Notes: generated by a model from the letters alone, not told the origin. A stretch of DNA of 64,000 bases from Cyclobacteriaceae bacterium (GCA_022842845.1 JALHOT010000003.1:248001-312000); one strand, 5' to 3'; positions 7,333 through 17,055 are shown, counted from the stretch's first letter. Translations and numbers: made by a program.

Positions 7333-8634
7333 ATGAATAATACTCTTCCCTATGTTTCAGCAGTAGAAGCCGTTAAACACATTCAATCTGGCGACCGTGT
7401 GTATGTACACGGCAGTGCTGCTACCCCTCAATGTTTATTAAAAGCCTTAGCTACCAATTGTGATCACTTAAGGCAAGTCGAAATTATTGCAGTGAGTACT
7501 TTAGGCGAACTGGAAATAGCCAAGCCCGCCTATAAAGATCGTTTCTACTTTAATTCACTCTTTGTCTCTGAGAATATTCGTGCAGCGGTGAATGGAGATA
7601 ATGGCGAATACATTCCTATTTTCCTGAGTGAAATTTCAAAACTTTTTGAAAAGGGTATTCTTCCAATTGATGTTGCCTTGATCCATGTGTCTTTACCGGA
7701 CAAGCATGGCTATTGCTCGCTGGGCACTTCGGTGGATGTGGCCAAGTCGGCCGTAAAGCATGCCAAAAAAATTATTGCACAGATTAATCCCAACATGCCC
7801 AGAACTTTAGGTGATGGTTTTGTCCACATCAATCAGTTTACGGCCATGGTCGAATGCAATGATGTATTGCCACAGGTTCGGTACAGCGATCGCATTTCTG
7901 AAGCTGAACAAATCATCGGGACCAAGATTGCAGAATTGGTAGAGGATCGTTCTACCCTGCAAATGGGAATTGGTGCCATCCCAGATGCCACGCTTCAATC
8001 TTTAACACATTGTAAAGATTTAGGCGTTCACACAGAAATGTTTTCGGATGGTGTGATCGACCTGGTTAAAAAGGGTGTGATTACCAATGCCTACAAAAAG
8101 AAGCACCGCGGCAAAACCGTGGCGGCTTTTGCTATTGGTACCGACAAGCTTTATCATTTTATTGATGACAATCCAAGCTTTGCCTTTTTAGAAGCTGACT
8201 ATGTGAACGACACGCGCGTGATTCGGGCCAACCCTAAAGTTGTTGCCATTAACAGTGCCATAGAAATTGACTTAACCGGGCAGGTTTGTGCCGACTCCAT
8301 CGGTACTTATCAATTCTCCGGGGTTGGTGGGCAAATGGATTTTATCCGAGGCGCCTCTTTATCAGATAACGGTAAGCCCATTATTGCCCTCTGCTCTGCT
8401 ACGAAAAAAGGAGAGTCGAAAATTGTACCACACCTCAAAACGGGTGCTGGGGTAGTTTCTACCAGGGCACACGTGCATTATGTAGTAACAGAATATGGAG
8501 CTGCCTATTTATATGGCAAGAATCTTCATCAGCGCGCATTAGAGTTAATGAAAATTGCCCATCCGGCCAACCGCGAAATGTTGGAGAAAGAAATCATCGC
8601 ACGTTTTGGCAGTAACCAGTACAGACTCAGTTAA
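7333..8634 (+). CDS. Acetyl-CoA hydrolase/transferase family CoA-transferase (4-hydroxybutyrate CoA-transferase-like)
   Basis: A class I CoA-transferase that moves CoA from acyl-CoA donors such as acetyl-CoA to a carboxylic acid. From the ATG at 7333 the protein has 433 residues, a normal family length (MNNTLPYVSA...). The in-frame ATG at 7294 would add 13 unrelated residues. Visible motifs are VHGSAATPQ near residue 26, MGIGAIPDA near 211, HTEMFSDG near 233-240, whose Glu235 is the expected covalent glutamyl-CoA residue, and QFSGVGGQMDF near 330. Bacteroidota copies are usually annotated as 4-hydroxybutyrate CoA-transferase; the acceptor cannot be deduced. Its stop directly abuts the stop of the convergent permease gene. 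Confidence 0.88.
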   Translation: MNNTLPYVSAVEAVKHIQSGDRVYVHGSAATPQCLLKALATNCDHLRQVEIIAVSTLGELEIAKPAYKDRFYFNSLFVSENIRAAVNGDNGEYIPIFLSEISKLFEKGILPIDVALIHVSLPDKHGYCSLGTSVDVAKSAVKHAKKIIAQINPNMPRTLGDGFVHINQFTAMVECNDVLPQVRYSDRISEAEQIIGTKIAELVEDRSTLQMGIGAIPDATLQSLTHCKDLGVHTEMFSDGVIDLVKKGVITNAYKKKHRGKTVAAFAIGTDKLYHFIDDNPSFAFLEADYVNDTRVIRANPKVVAINSAIEIDLTGQVCADSIGTYQFSGVGGQMDFIRGASLSDNGKPIIALCSATKKGESKIVPHLKTGAGVVSTRAHVHYVVTEYGAAYLYGKNLHQRALELMKIAHPANREMLEKEIIARFGSNQYRLS

Positions 8635-10986
8635 TTATTCACTTCTTAAATTATCTGTAGGATTAGCCATGGCCGCTCTCACCACTTGAAACAAAATAAC
8701 CGAAAGCGTTACCATGACTAATCCCACACAGGTAAAAACAAAAATTGTATAATCTATCTCGGTGTGATAGGCATAGCCTTCCAGAAAATTTTGCATTAAG
8801 TAATACGCCAGAGGACAGCCTACCACCAGGGCTACACATGTCAATATCAAAAACTCTTTACTCATCATAGCAATGAGATTAGGTACGTTGGCACCCAATA
8901 CTTTTCGAATGCTGATTTCCTTCTTCTTTCGTTCGGTTGCGTAGGCTGCCAAACCCAACAGTCCTAATGAAGAAATGAGAATAGCCATGACAGTGAAGCC
9001 AGTAGCCAGTTTGCCTACCACTTTTTCTTCTCGATAAAGTCTGTCATAATGACTATCCAAAAAGCTATATTCAAATGGAAACTGAGGGCTAGCCACTTTC
9101 CATAATTTCTCCATTGAAGCCAAAACACTTTGTGTTCTACCTGGTTCCACTTTTACATAAAACCTTCCTGTCCACTGCGGGTAACACAAAATAACCATGG
9201 GATCGATGGCTTCATTTAAAGAACGGCCATGGAAATCTTCAACGATACCAACAATCTTTCCTTTCTTCCCCCATTGATCTGTCTCTAATCCGATGGGGTT
9301 TTCAACTCCCATTTGTTCTGCGAGCTTTCGGTTGATGATAACATTGGTCGTGTCTCCCATCTCTTCGGAAAAGAAACGTCCCTCTGCCAATTTAAAATTC
9401 ATCGTCTCCATAAAATCATACCCCACCACTAAGGTTCTTACATACAAACGGCTGTCTTCTGCTTTACCGGGCCATGAAAAGGAACTGTTCTGGTTCTGGA
9501 CTTGTACCAGGCTTTCGTTAGCAGTGGAGGCATGCATCACCCCTGGTATCTTACTGATTTCTGTAGTCATCACATTTAAATCCTTTACACCTCTGCCCGG
9601 GAAAACAACAACATTCTCTTTGTCGTAGCCCAGGTTCTTGGACTGGATAAAATCGATTTGCTTGTAAATAACAAGTGCACTCACCACCAGCACAACAGAA
9701 ATGGCAAACTGAAAGACCACCAAAGCTTTGCGCAGGGATGTTCCTTTTGCAGTAGCCACAGCACCTTTTAATGCGCCTATAGGATTAACGGCAGAGAGTA
9801 TCAATGCCGGATAAACACCTGCCATCAGACCTGATACTACTACAATGAATAAGATGGGTAATAAATAGGCAGGATCACCGTACTGAATACTGATTTGTTT
9901 TGATACTAAGTCATTAAAGAACGGAAGTACCAACTCTACTAAACCAAGTGCCAGCAACATGGATACGGAGGAAACCAATAAAGATTCCCCTATTAATTGA
10001 AGTGTGAGAGAAACTCGCTGGGCACCAATAGATTTTCGTACCCCAATTTCTTTATGCCTGATGGCTGCACGTGCAGTGGCCATATTCATAAAATTGATAC
10101 AAGCAACCAACAAAATAAAAATAGCAACCACACTAAAAATTTGCACATACTTTATCCTGCCGCTTACCGGAAACCCATTTTCGAAAGAGCCATATAAGTA
10201 GCGGTCAGCAAAGGGTTGTATGTAATACGTGAGGCGCTTTTGGTCCTCTTCCGTTAATTCCAATACCTTGGCTACATGGTCATTAATTTTCTTCTGAGTT
10301 TGTGCTACATTAAATGATTCATCTCTGAACTTAAAAAAGAGCGGGTAATCACTGTTGCCCCAATCCTGCGGACGATATTTTTTGTGAACATCAAAGTGGG
10401 CGATAAACTCAAACTGCAAACTCGATTGGTCTGTCACATCCTCCATTACCGCAGTAACCACTAAATCATTCTCAGATCTTACTTTAATTACTTTACCGAT
10501 TGGATCTTGATCGCCAAATAATTTTTGTGCCAGGCTTTCAGTAAGTACAATGGATGCAGGATTAGGCAAAGGATTAGTGGCATCGCCTGCTATCATCTTA
10601 TAACTAAAAATTTTAAAGAAATCCGGATCAGTGAAATATCCATTAGGCAAGAAGGTCAGGTCTTCATACTGAAAGAGCCGTGGACCATCGTTAGCCACTT
10701 TGGCTACATATTCAACTTCTGGTATACTGGTTCTGATTTCATCAGCCAAAGGCCCTGGAGTGACATGCCAGGTAATCGTTCCTTCCGGGTTGTTCAGGTT
10801 TAAAACGATATGATGAATCTTATCTATATCTTGATGAAAGCGGTCCTTTTGAAGTTCATCAGCCAACCATAAGTAAATAATAAATGTACAGGCAAGGCCA
10901 GTTGCCAGACCGGCTACGTTAAGAACAGAAAATAAGCCCTGACGGAAAAAACTTCTTACGGCTACAAAAAGGTAGTTTTTAAACAT
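8635..10986 (-). CDS. FtsX/MacB-type ABC transporter permease
   Basis: A 783-residue inner-membrane protein with a duplicated layout: an N-terminal span (about residues 20-42), a periplasmic MacB-type domain, three spans at about 285-420 (IFSVVAIFILLVACINFMNMATA, then helices to about 410), a fourth near 425-445 (ALVVFQFAISVVLVVSALVIY), a second periplasmic domain and a final three-span FtsX block. The motifs RKEIGVRKSIGAQR-like (RHKEIGVRKSIGA) and KKKEISIRKVLGA at the start of each FtsX block are typical of the Bacteroidota MacB/FtsX permease family. No ATPase gene lies next to it, as is common for these. Substrate unknown; such permeases often export lipoproteins, peptides or antibiotics. 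Confidence 0.88.
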   Translation of the reverse strand: MFKNYLFVAVRSFFRQGLFSVLNVAGLATGLACTFIIYLWLADELQKDRFHQDIDKIHHIVLNLNNPEGTITWHVTPGPLADEIRTSIPEVEYVAKVANDGPRLFQYEDLTFLPNGYFTDPDFFKIFSYKMIAGDATNPLPNPASIVLTESLAQKLFGDQDPIGKVIKVRSENDLVVTAVMEDVTDQSSLQFEFIAHFDVHKKYRPQDWGNSDYPLFFKFRDESFNVAQTQKKINDHVAKVLELTEEDQKRLTYYIQPFADRYLYGSFENGFPVSGRIKYVQIFSVVAIFILLVACINFMNMATARAAIRHKEIGVRKSIGAQRVSLTLQLIGESLLVSSVSMLLALGLVELVLPFFNDLVSKQISIQYGDPAYLLPILFIVVVSGLMAGVYPALILSAVNPIGALKGAVATAKGTSLRKALVVFQFAISVVLVVSALVIYKQIDFIQSKNLGYDKENVVVFPGRGVKDLNVMTTEISKIPGVMHASTANESLVQVQNQNSSFSWPGKAEDSRLYVRTLVVGYDFMETMNFKLAEGRFFSEEMGDTTNVIINRKLAEQMGVENPIGLETDQWGKKGKIVGIVEDFHGRSLNEAIDPMVILCYPQWTGRFYVKVEPGRTQSVLASMEKLWKVASPQFPFEYSFLDSHYDRLYREEKVVGKLATGFTVMAILISSLGLLGLAAYATERKKKEISIRKVLGANVPNLIAMMSKEFLILTCVALVVGCPLAYYLMQNFLEGYAYHTEIDYTIFVFTCVGLVMVTLSVILFQVVRAAMANPTDNLRSE

Positions 10987-11078
10987 AGCTATCTAATTAT
11001 GGATAGCATGCAATTCAAGAATGAAGCCAAGTATAGAAAGGCTTCAATAAGAAAAAATACAGTTTTAGAAGGCTTAGG

Positions 11079-11107
11079 TTTGTTCGAAAAATTCGAATGC
11101 GAACAAA
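11079..11107 (-). terminator. Weak stem-loop downstream of the cysteine desulfurase
   Basis: An 8-base stem (TTTGTTCG pairing with CGAACAAA) encloses a 13-base loop, starting 22 bases after the desulfurase stop. A second, 7-base stem (TGAAGCC/GGCTTCA) lies at 11022-11046. Neither has a strong G+C core, so the terminator role is tentative. Confidence 0.25.
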
Positions 11108-11129
11108 AACGACCGCCAGCGGACAATCT

Positions 11130-12269
11130 TTAAACAGCTATGTTAACAAAAGAGGTAAGCTTTTCTACAGCTGTATCGATATCTTTTTCGGTATTATACT
11201 TACTGAAAGAGAAACGGATGGCTCCACGCTTAGAGTTAGGATACAAGGCTCCCAACACATGAGAACCTGTAGTAGCACCACTAGAACACGCACTACCACC
11301 TGATGCTGAAATACCCTGCAAGTCGAGATTGAAAAGCAGCATGTCATTCTCCTCTGACTCAGGGAGACTAACATTCAGCACTGTGTACAAACTTCTTTGA
11401 AGATTATCAGAGTCTCCGTTAAAGTCTACTCCAGGAATATTGGCTTTCAATTTTTCAATCATGCGCGACTTCAGTTTTGTAATGTACTGCTGATGCTCAT
11501 GCATTTCGCGGTAGGCAATCTCTAATGCCTTGGCGATACCGATAATACCATATACATTTTCAGTACCACCGCGCATGTTGCGCTCTTGCGCACCCCCATG
11601 GATAAACTGCTCAATCTTATGATCTTTCTGAATGTACATAAAGCCCACTCCCTTAGGACCATGAAATTTATGAGCAGCTGCTGTCATCCCACACACATGC
11701 AACTCCTTCATATTATGCGCATAGTGCCCCATCGTTTGTACCGTGTCTGAATGAAAGAAAGCTTTGTATTCTTTAGCCATTTCACCAACACGTTTTATGT
11801 CGAGCAAATTCCCAATTTCATTATTGGCATGCATCAGTGAAATCAACGCATTGGGGTATTGTTTCAATAAGGCTTCCAAATGAACCAAGTCTACATGACC
11901 CTTCGCATCCAGTTGTACATAATGCAATTGAATGGCACCTCGCTTAGCGAGGGTTTCTAATGTATGGGTAACCGCGTGATGTTCTATAGGTGTTGAAATG
12001 GCATGCTTGATACCATACGTTTGAGCCCCACTCACAATGAGCGCATTATCTGCTTCTGTACCTCCGGATGTGAAAATAATTTCACCCGGTGTGCAGTGTA
12101 ACAATTCTGCTATTTTCTTACGGCTCGATTCAATCGCGGCTCTTACCTTTCTTCCGTGTGCGTGCGTGGAAGAGGGGTTACCAAAATCTTCGAGCATGAA
12201 AGGTTTCATAGCCTCGAATACTTCAGGATCGAGGGCAGTAGTGGCTGCGTTGTCGAGGTAAATTCTCAT
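11130..12269 (-). CDS. Cysteine desulfurase (NifS/IscS family)
   Basis: PLP enzyme removing sulfur from L-cysteine for Fe-S clusters and thio-modifications. The 379-residue protein is of normal length. It has the N-terminal YLDNAATT motif, EHHAV (residues 96-100), HANNEIGN near 148, the PLP-lysine site AAAHKFHGPKG with Lys201, RGGTEN near 233-238 and the active-site loop SGGSACSSGATTGSHVL with catalytic Cys328. The Cys-containing loop is the long IscS/group I form. No iscU or sufS-type neighbours are present, so its client pathway is not set by context. It lies 29 bases after the phosphomutase gene on the same strand. Confidence 0.92.
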   Translation of the reverse strand: MRIYLDNAATTALDPEVFEAMKPFMLEDFGNPSSTHAHGRKVRAAIESSRKKIAELLHCTPGEIIFTSGGTEADNALIVSGAQTYGIKHAISTPIEHHAVTHTLETLAKRGAIQLHYVQLDAKGHVDLVHLEALLKQYPNALISLMHANNEIGNLLDIKRVGEMAKEYKAFFHSDTVQTMGHYAHNMKELHVCGMTAAAHKFHGPKGVGFMYIQKDHKIEQFIHGGAQERNMRGGTENVYGIIGIAKALEIAYREMHEHQQYITKLKSRMIEKLKANIPGVDFNGDSDNLQRSLYTVLNVSLPESEENDMLLFNLDLQGISASGGSACSSGATTGSHVLGALYPNSKRGAIRFSFSKYNTEKDIDTAVEKLTSFVNIAV

Positions 12270-12298
12270 GATACTATTTATAAATCCTTAACTCAATA

Positions 12299-13687
12299 TT
12301 ACAAATTGGCAATACGCTTAATGTCATCGATGATACGCTGCGCCAAGGCATCTGCCTTTTTTTCATTTTGCGACTCTGCATATATACGAATGATCGGCTC
12401 TGTATTGCTCTTGCGCAAGTGCACCCATTCCTTCTCTGTTTCAAAATCAATCTTCACACCATCAATGGTATTCACCTTTTCTGATACGTATTTTTTCCTA
12501 ACCTCTTCCAACACCTTATCAACATTGATCTGAGGGGTTAATTCAATTTTATTTTTAGAAATAAAATATGCTGGATAAGTTTTGCGCAACTCAGAAGCAC
12601 TCATACCCGATTTTGCCAAATGTGTTAAGAATAAGGCAATACCCATGAGGGCATCTCTTCCGTAGTGCAGGTCACCAAAAATAACACCCCCATTACCTTC
12701 ACCACCGATCACTGCTTTTGTGTCCTTCATGGCAGTTACAACATTTACCTCACCTACAGCGGCTGCTTTGTACGTACCACCACGCTTTTCAGTCACATCG
12801 CGTAAAGCACGCGTAGAAGATAAGTTAGATACCGTATTGCCTTTACGTTTACTCAGCACATAATCAGCCACTGCTACCAAAGTATATTCTTCACCAAAAG
12901 GTTTTCCATCTTCCTGTACCAAGGCCAGCCGATCCACATCCGGGTCAACGATAATACCGAGATGACATTTCTCCGCTTTTACTTTTTTACAGATTGCTTT
13001 AATATTTTCTGGAAGCGGTTCCGGATTGTGAGGAAACTTTCCATTGGGTTCTGTGTACATGCCCACAATTTTTTTAACCCCCAAAGCCTTTAACAATTGC
13101 GGTATGGCAATGCCACCCGTGGAGTTAACGGCATCTACGGCAATTTTGAATTTTGCTTTTTGAATAGCCTTTACATCTACCAACTTATTTTTCAAAATCA
13201 GTGCGATGTGCTTTTTAATGTATGTGTCGTTGGATATATACTTACCCAGTTTGGTTATTTCTGCAAAATCAAAAGCCTCTTGCTCGGCAAGTTTTAGTAC
13301 CTCAGCACCATCTGCACCCGAAATAAATTCACCCTTTTCGTTGAGCAGCTTTAAAGCATTCCATTGAATAGGGTTATGACTGGCAGTTAAAATAATACCG
13401 CCCCCTGCTTTTTCAAGTGGCACAGCAATTTCAACAGTAGGTGTGGTTGATAAGCCAAGGTCGATCACATCTAAACCCAAACCTTGCAAGGTAGAAGTTA
13501 TCAGGGTGCTGATCATCTCACCAGAGATGCGCGCATCCCGACCAATCACTACTTTTTTACCATTGCGTGCTTTGATCCAGGTGCCAAAGGCAGCGGCAAA
13601 TTTTACTGCATCAATAGGGGTTAGATTATCACCGGGCTTGCCACCAATGGTGCCCCTGATGCCTGAAATAGATTTAATGAGCGTCAC
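12299..13687 (-). CDS. glmM: Phosphoglucosamine mutase-like phosphohexomutase
   Basis: Alpha-D-phosphohexomutase of 462 residues that interconverts 6-phospho and 1-phospho sugars; in Bacteroidota this subgroup is annotated as GlmM, supplying glucosamine-1-phosphate for UDP-GlcNAc. The phosphoserine loop TASHNPIQWNALK places the catalytic Ser at residue 103, the metal site is DPDVDR, the sugar loop is GGEGNGG, and the phosphate-binding C-terminal loop is RKSNTEPIIRIY. The start codon is GTG at 13687 (VTLIKSISGIRGTIGG); the RGT motif close to the N-terminus matches the family start. A phosphomannomutase activity cannot be excluded from sequence. Confidence 0.85.
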   Translation of the reverse strand: MTLIKSISGIRGTIGGKPGDNLTPIDAVKFAAAFGTWIKARNGKKVVIGRDARISGEMISTLITSTLQGLGLDVIDLGLSTTPTVEIAVPLEKAGGGIILTASHNPIQWNALKLLNEKGEFISGADGAEVLKLAEQEAFDFAEITKLGKYISNDTYIKKHIALILKNKLVDVKAIQKAKFKIAVDAVNSTGGIAIPQLLKALGVKKIVGMYTEPNGKFPHNPEPLPENIKAICKKVKAEKCHLGIIVDPDVDRLALVQEDGKPFGEEYTLVAVADYVLSKRKGNTVSNLSSTRALRDVTEKRGGTYKAAAVGEVNVVTAMKDTKAVIGGEGNGGVIFGDLHYGRDALMGIALFLTHLAKSGMSASELRKTYPAYFISKNKIELTPQINVDKVLEEVRKKYVSEKVNTIDGVKIDFETEKEWVHLRKSNTEPIIRIYAESQNEKKADALAQRIIDDIKRIANL

Positions 13688-13794
13688 AGAAAATCAGTTA
13701 AAATTTTCCGCAAATTAAGAAGAATAAATGGTTGTAATACGTATTGCTCAGCTCATGAATCTGGCGAGCAAACAGCTGCGACTAAAAGATGAGC

Positions 13795-14025
13795 CTATCG
13801 ACCAATTTTGGGCATCTCGGCCGGAGGGCCAGACGGACTGGCACAGGCATCGCCTTCGTTGATAGTTTTTCCGCAAAATCCACATTGAACCCCCTCCTTA
13901 TTCAGCCAGGGACTTTGTGAGGCACATGTGCCCCTGAACTCGCCATTCTTTAAAAAGATCAACCTGACAGACATTAATCCGAAAAAGAGAGCAAAAACTC
14001 CGAGGGTAAGCAGAAAAACAGTCAT
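13795..14025 (-). CDS. Small membrane protein with a C-terminal cysteine cluster
   Basis: A 76-residue protein with one N-terminal membrane span (residues 2-24, VFLLTLGVFALFFGLMSVRLIF) followed by KNGEFRGTCASQSPWLNKEG and a Cys-rich tail with C...CGFC...C. Many Bacteroidota carry such a membrane or secreted small protein. The arrangement (one span, then a Gly-Thr-Cys and a CxxC) loosely recalls NqrM, the factor that delivers iron to the Na-translocating NADH:quinone reductase, but I cannot establish this. It overlaps, on the opposite strand, the region upstream of mazG. Confidence 0.6.
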   Translation of the reverse strand: MTVFLLTLGVFALFFGLMSVRLIFLKNGEFRGTCASQSPWLNKEGVQCGFCGKTINEGDACASPSGPPAEMPKIGR

Positions 14026-14113
14026 GCTAATTGTGTTTTACGTAGTACGAATAGCGATTTTTACAAGCCTTGCAAAGATACAACCAAAGCAGCATTCAAT
14101 TAGTTTAACATCT

Positions 14114-14926
14114 ATGAAAAAACCTTATTCCACCCCCGACCTGAAACGCGAGGAAAAGCTAAATGCCTTTGACCGCCTGCTCACCGTGATGAATGAACTT
14201 CGGGAGAACTGCCCCTGGGATAAGAAGCAGACATTAGAGAGCCTGCGACACCTCACCATTGAAGAAACCTATGAATTGTCGGACGCCATTGTAGAAGGCA
14301 ACCTTGCCGAGGTGAAAAAAGAATTGGGTGACTTAATGTTGCACAATGTCTTCTATGCAAGAATTGCGCAAGAGCAAAATGCTTTTGATGTTGCCGATGT
14401 GCTGAATTCGATATGCGATAAGCTGATTGAAAGGCATCCGCACATTTACAGCGATGTAATAGCCGAAGATGAGGCCACCGTAAAAGCTAATTGGGAAAAA
14501 ATTAAATTAAAAAGCGGAAATAAATCCGTGTTAGAGGGTGTGCCTAAATCGTTACCCGCTTTAGTGAAAGCTATACGTATACAAGACAAGGCGAGGGGTG
14601 TTGGTTTTGACTGGGAAAAGAAAGAACAGGTGTGGGAGAAGGTTGAAGAAGAGATGCAGGAATTTAAGCAAGAGTTTAATGCTGTAGAGAAAGGAGCCAT
14701 CAATAAAGAAAAAGCCATGGCCGAGTTTGGTGACCTGCTTTTTTCGCTGGTTAATTACGCACGCTTTATTGACATAGATCCTGAAGAAGCTTTAGAACGC
14801 ACTAATAAAAAATTTATTAAGCGTTTTCAATACCTGGAAAGCGAATCGGCTAAAGACGGAAAGCAAATGGGCGAAATGACTTTGGCAGAAATGGATGAGT
14901 ATTGGAACAGGGCGAAAGAATTGTAG
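14114..14926 (+). CDS. mazG: Nucleoside triphosphate pyrophosphohydrolase MazG
   Basis: House-cleaning enzyme that hydrolyses non-canonical or excess (d)NTPs to monophosphates. The 270-residue form starting at the ATG at 14114 (MKKPYSTPDL) has the two-domain MazG length. A longer in-frame reading from 13928 would overlap the small membrane protein antisense and add a sequence unlike the family. The first MazG domain has CPWDKKQTLESLRHLTIEET (Pro-Trp-Asp start and EExxE metal motif) and ELGDLMLHNVFYA. The second repeats EKKEQVWEKVEEEMQEF and EFGDLLFSLVNYA. Both metal sites look intact. Confidence 0.93.
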   Translation: MKKPYSTPDLKREEKLNAFDRLLTVMNELRENCPWDKKQTLESLRHLTIEETYELSDAIVEGNLAEVKKELGDLMLHNVFYARIAQEQNAFDVADVLNSICDKLIERHPHIYSDVIAEDEATVKANWEKIKLKSGNKSVLEGVPKSLPALVKAIRIQDKARGVGFDWEKKEQVWEKVEEEMQEFKQEFNAVEKGAINKEKAMAEFGDLLFSLVNYARFIDIDPEEALERTNKKFIKRFQYLESESAKDGKQMGEMTLAEMDEYWNRAKEL

Positions 14927-14951
14927 CCTTAACAATAGATAATAGGCAACA

Positions 14952-16196
14952 TTATTTAATCCAATTCCTACTCAAACTCCACTTCATGAGCGGGCCGCTC
15001 GTCATGCTGGTGACTAAAGCCATAATAACCAAAGACACGAATACTTTTTCGTTAATCAAACCATTCTCGAGGGCAATGAGTCCAAGGATTATTTCCATGG
15101 CACCCCGGGCGTTCATGCCAAAGCCTGCGGCTAGTGATTCCTTCCAATTAAAACCTCCTAACCTTGTTCCAACACCACTGCCAATAATTTTACCTGCAAA
15201 AGCAATGAGGATGATGGCAACAGTAAGCGGTAAATCGAAATTAGTGACAAAGTTTACCTTCAAGCCAATAGCCACGAAAAAGAGGGGAGCAAAAATGTTA
15301 TTAATAAATTGATGAATAATTTCTTTAGCACGTTCGCTCATGTGCTCTGAGTCACCCAAAGCTACACCAAAAATAAACGCACCGAATATCGCATGTATAC
15401 CAATGTACTCAGTGAAAGAAGCTGCCAAAAAACACATGGCTAATGAAAGTGACAGCAAACCACCCGGCCAGGCAAGCTTTTTGTTAATCCAAGGCAAAAT
15501 TCTATTCAGTAAACCTCGCCCTACGGTAAGCATAAGGGCTGTAAAGCCAACGGTGAGCATAATGGTTTGCCACAAAGAAATATTCTGATGGCTTTTACCG
15601 ATCATACTGAGCACTACAGAAAAAATAAGCCAACCTATTAAATCATTGATCATGGCTGATGAAATAACCAGCATGCCCATGCGCGTTCTGAAAATACCCA
15701 GGTCCATCAAAATGCGGGCAATGACGGGCAATGCTGTAATGGCCATAGAGGTACCCATAAACAAGGCAAAAGCCAGGTGATCGCCATTGGCAAAGCCGAA
15801 AAACTCAGGGAATACATAGGGGAAAAGAAAGCCTATGGCAAACGGAACAATCAAGCCCAAGGTACTGGTAAACAATGCCTGTCTTCCCTGTTGTAATACA
15901 ATGTGAAGGTCTACCTCCAGGCCTGCAATAAAGAGCAACATAACAACGGCTACCTGTACAAAGCCATCCAATACAATACCTGAAGATCCTGAGGGGAAAA
16001 TAACCTCAAACCATTCCGGTGAGAGCATCCCCAAAATAGTTGGTCCCAGAATAATACCCGCCACAATCTCCCCTACTACTGTAGGTTGCTTTAGTTTTCG
16101 TGCGATCTCTGCAAAGAGTCTTCCCATCATGAGCATCACCGCCAATTGCATGAGCAGTTTCATCACCTCCATTTGTGATAGCTTATCCATTGGCAC
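14952..16196 (-). CDS. CPA2-type cation:proton antiporter (Kef/NapA family)
   Basis: A 414-residue integral membrane protein with about 12-13 spans covering nearly the full length. The N-terminal helix region KQPTVVGEIVAGIILGP and the VMLLFIAGLEVD segment are classic CPA2 features. The ion-binding motif in the fifth helix reads MINDLIGW, with Asn184-Asp185 instead of the Asp-Asp pair of electrogenic NapA/NhaA exchangers; Asn-Asp is usually linked to electroneutral exchange. There is no cytoplasmic RCK/TrkA-N domain, so it is not a full Kef channel. It overlaps the universal stress protein gene by 14 bases, so the two are translationally linked and probably function together in ion or pH stress. 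Confidence 0.88.
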   Translation of the reverse strand: MPMDKLSQMEVMKLLMQLAVMLMMGRLFAEIARKLKQPTVVGEIVAGIILGPTILGMLSPEWFEVIFPSGSSGIVLDGFVQVAVVMLLFIAGLEVDLHIVLQQGRQALFTSTLGLIVPFAIGFLFPYVFPEFFGFANGDHLAFALFMGTSMAITALPVIARILMDLGIFRTRMGMLVISSAMINDLIGWLIFSVVLSMIGKSHQNISLWQTIMLTVGFTALMLTVGRGLLNRILPWINKKLAWPGGLLSLSLAMCFLAASFTEYIGIHAIFGAFIFGVALGDSEHMSERAKEIIHQFINNIFAPLFFVAIGLKVNFVTNFDLPLTVAIILIAFAGKIIGSGVGTRLGGFNWKESLAAGFGMNARGAMEIILGLIALENGLINEKVFVSLVIMALVTSMTSGPLMKWSLSRNWIK

Positions 16197-17055
16197 CCTC
16201 CTTTCTTTGAGATGGGTTTACAATTAATAAATTGCAGGGTAGATCTTGAAAAATGTATTCAAGGTCGTGTGTAAAGACACGATCGAGGAACCAGAGCTTT
16301 CGTGGAGAGGCCCCCACTATTAATAAATCAGTTTGCTTGCGCTCAGCAAATTTCGAAAGCTCAAATCCTGATTTACCAGAAAGTAATTTAATATTAACTT
16401 TTAATCCCTGGTGCGGAATAGCCTGCAGCATTTTCTCCACATTCTCTATCTCTGATTTTAGCAGGCGGTTGCGCACTTCATTGTATTCATCTTCACTGCA
16501 ATCATCAAGAGAAGCCATACTAAGTCCATACAACTTTACTTCTCTTACTATGTGTACCCAATTACTTTGATCAGCCTGCGCCATAGCACAAGCTGTCTTC
16601 AAAGCCTCCTCGACATACGCACTATCCTCTGCATTGACCACAATATTTTTAAAGGGATGAGGGCTGGCAGAAGGATTAGTAAGCATTAATACTGAGCAAT
16701 TTGATTTCCGCAAGATCTTCCTCGCCACCGAGCCAAGGTAGTGTTGCATAATATTCTCCTTTTTCAAAGCACCCGCTATCAATAAATCAACCTGCTCCTC
16801 TTTGCAGGCTTTTAAGATACAAGCTGCTGGCTCGCCTTGTTTCCACACAACTTTCACCCTATTTAAGTCGAGTTGATAGTTGGAGAGTAGTTTTCTGACT
16901 TTATCCTCTGCTTCAGAGGTTTTAGCACCAACATGCACCAATACTAAAGAGCTTTCATAAGCCAATACAAGGCGCAAGGCTTCAGCCATCATGGCCTCCA
17001 TACGTGGAGAAAAGGCAAGGGCCAGTCCAATCTTACGAAATTTTTGAAAGCTCAT
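16183..17055 (-). CDS. Tandem universal stress protein (two UspA domains)
   Basis: A 290-residue cytoplasmic protein made of two UspA-like domains, about residues 1-140 and 145-285. Each domain ends with the nucleotide-loop pattern: LLIAGALKKENIMQHYLGSVARKILRKSNCSVLM in pieces for the first (G-x2-G-x9-G region), and LLIVGASPRKLW...LPCNLLIVNP for the second, where the glycine-rich ATP loop is degenerate. It is the first gene of a two-gene unit with the CPA2 antiporter, a pairing that suggests nucleotide- or stress-responsive control of ion exchange. Confidence 0.88.
   Translation of the reverse strand: MSFQKFRKIGLALAFSPRMEAMMAEALRLVLAYESSLVLVHVGAKTSEAEDKVRKLLSNYQLDLNRVKVVWKQGEPAACILKACKEEQVDLLIAGALKKENIMQHYLGSVARKILRKSNCSVLMLTNPSASPHPFKNIVVNAEDSAYVEEALKTACAMAQADQSNWVHIVREVKLYGLSMASLDDCSEDEYNEVRNRLLKSEIENVEKMLQAIPHQGLKVNIKLLSGKSGFELSKFAERKQTDLLIVGASPRKLWFLDRVFTHDLEYIFQDLPCNLLIVNPSQRKEGANG

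Noticed and set aside
13795-14025. Assignment of the small Cys protein as NqrM
   Set aside because: One span and a Cys cluster are shared, but the spacing is not an exact match and no Na-NQR genes lie nearby, so a functional name is not justified.
13928-14113. Longer MazG start
   Set aside because: The extra 62 residues are the antisense of another gene and have no MazG similarity.
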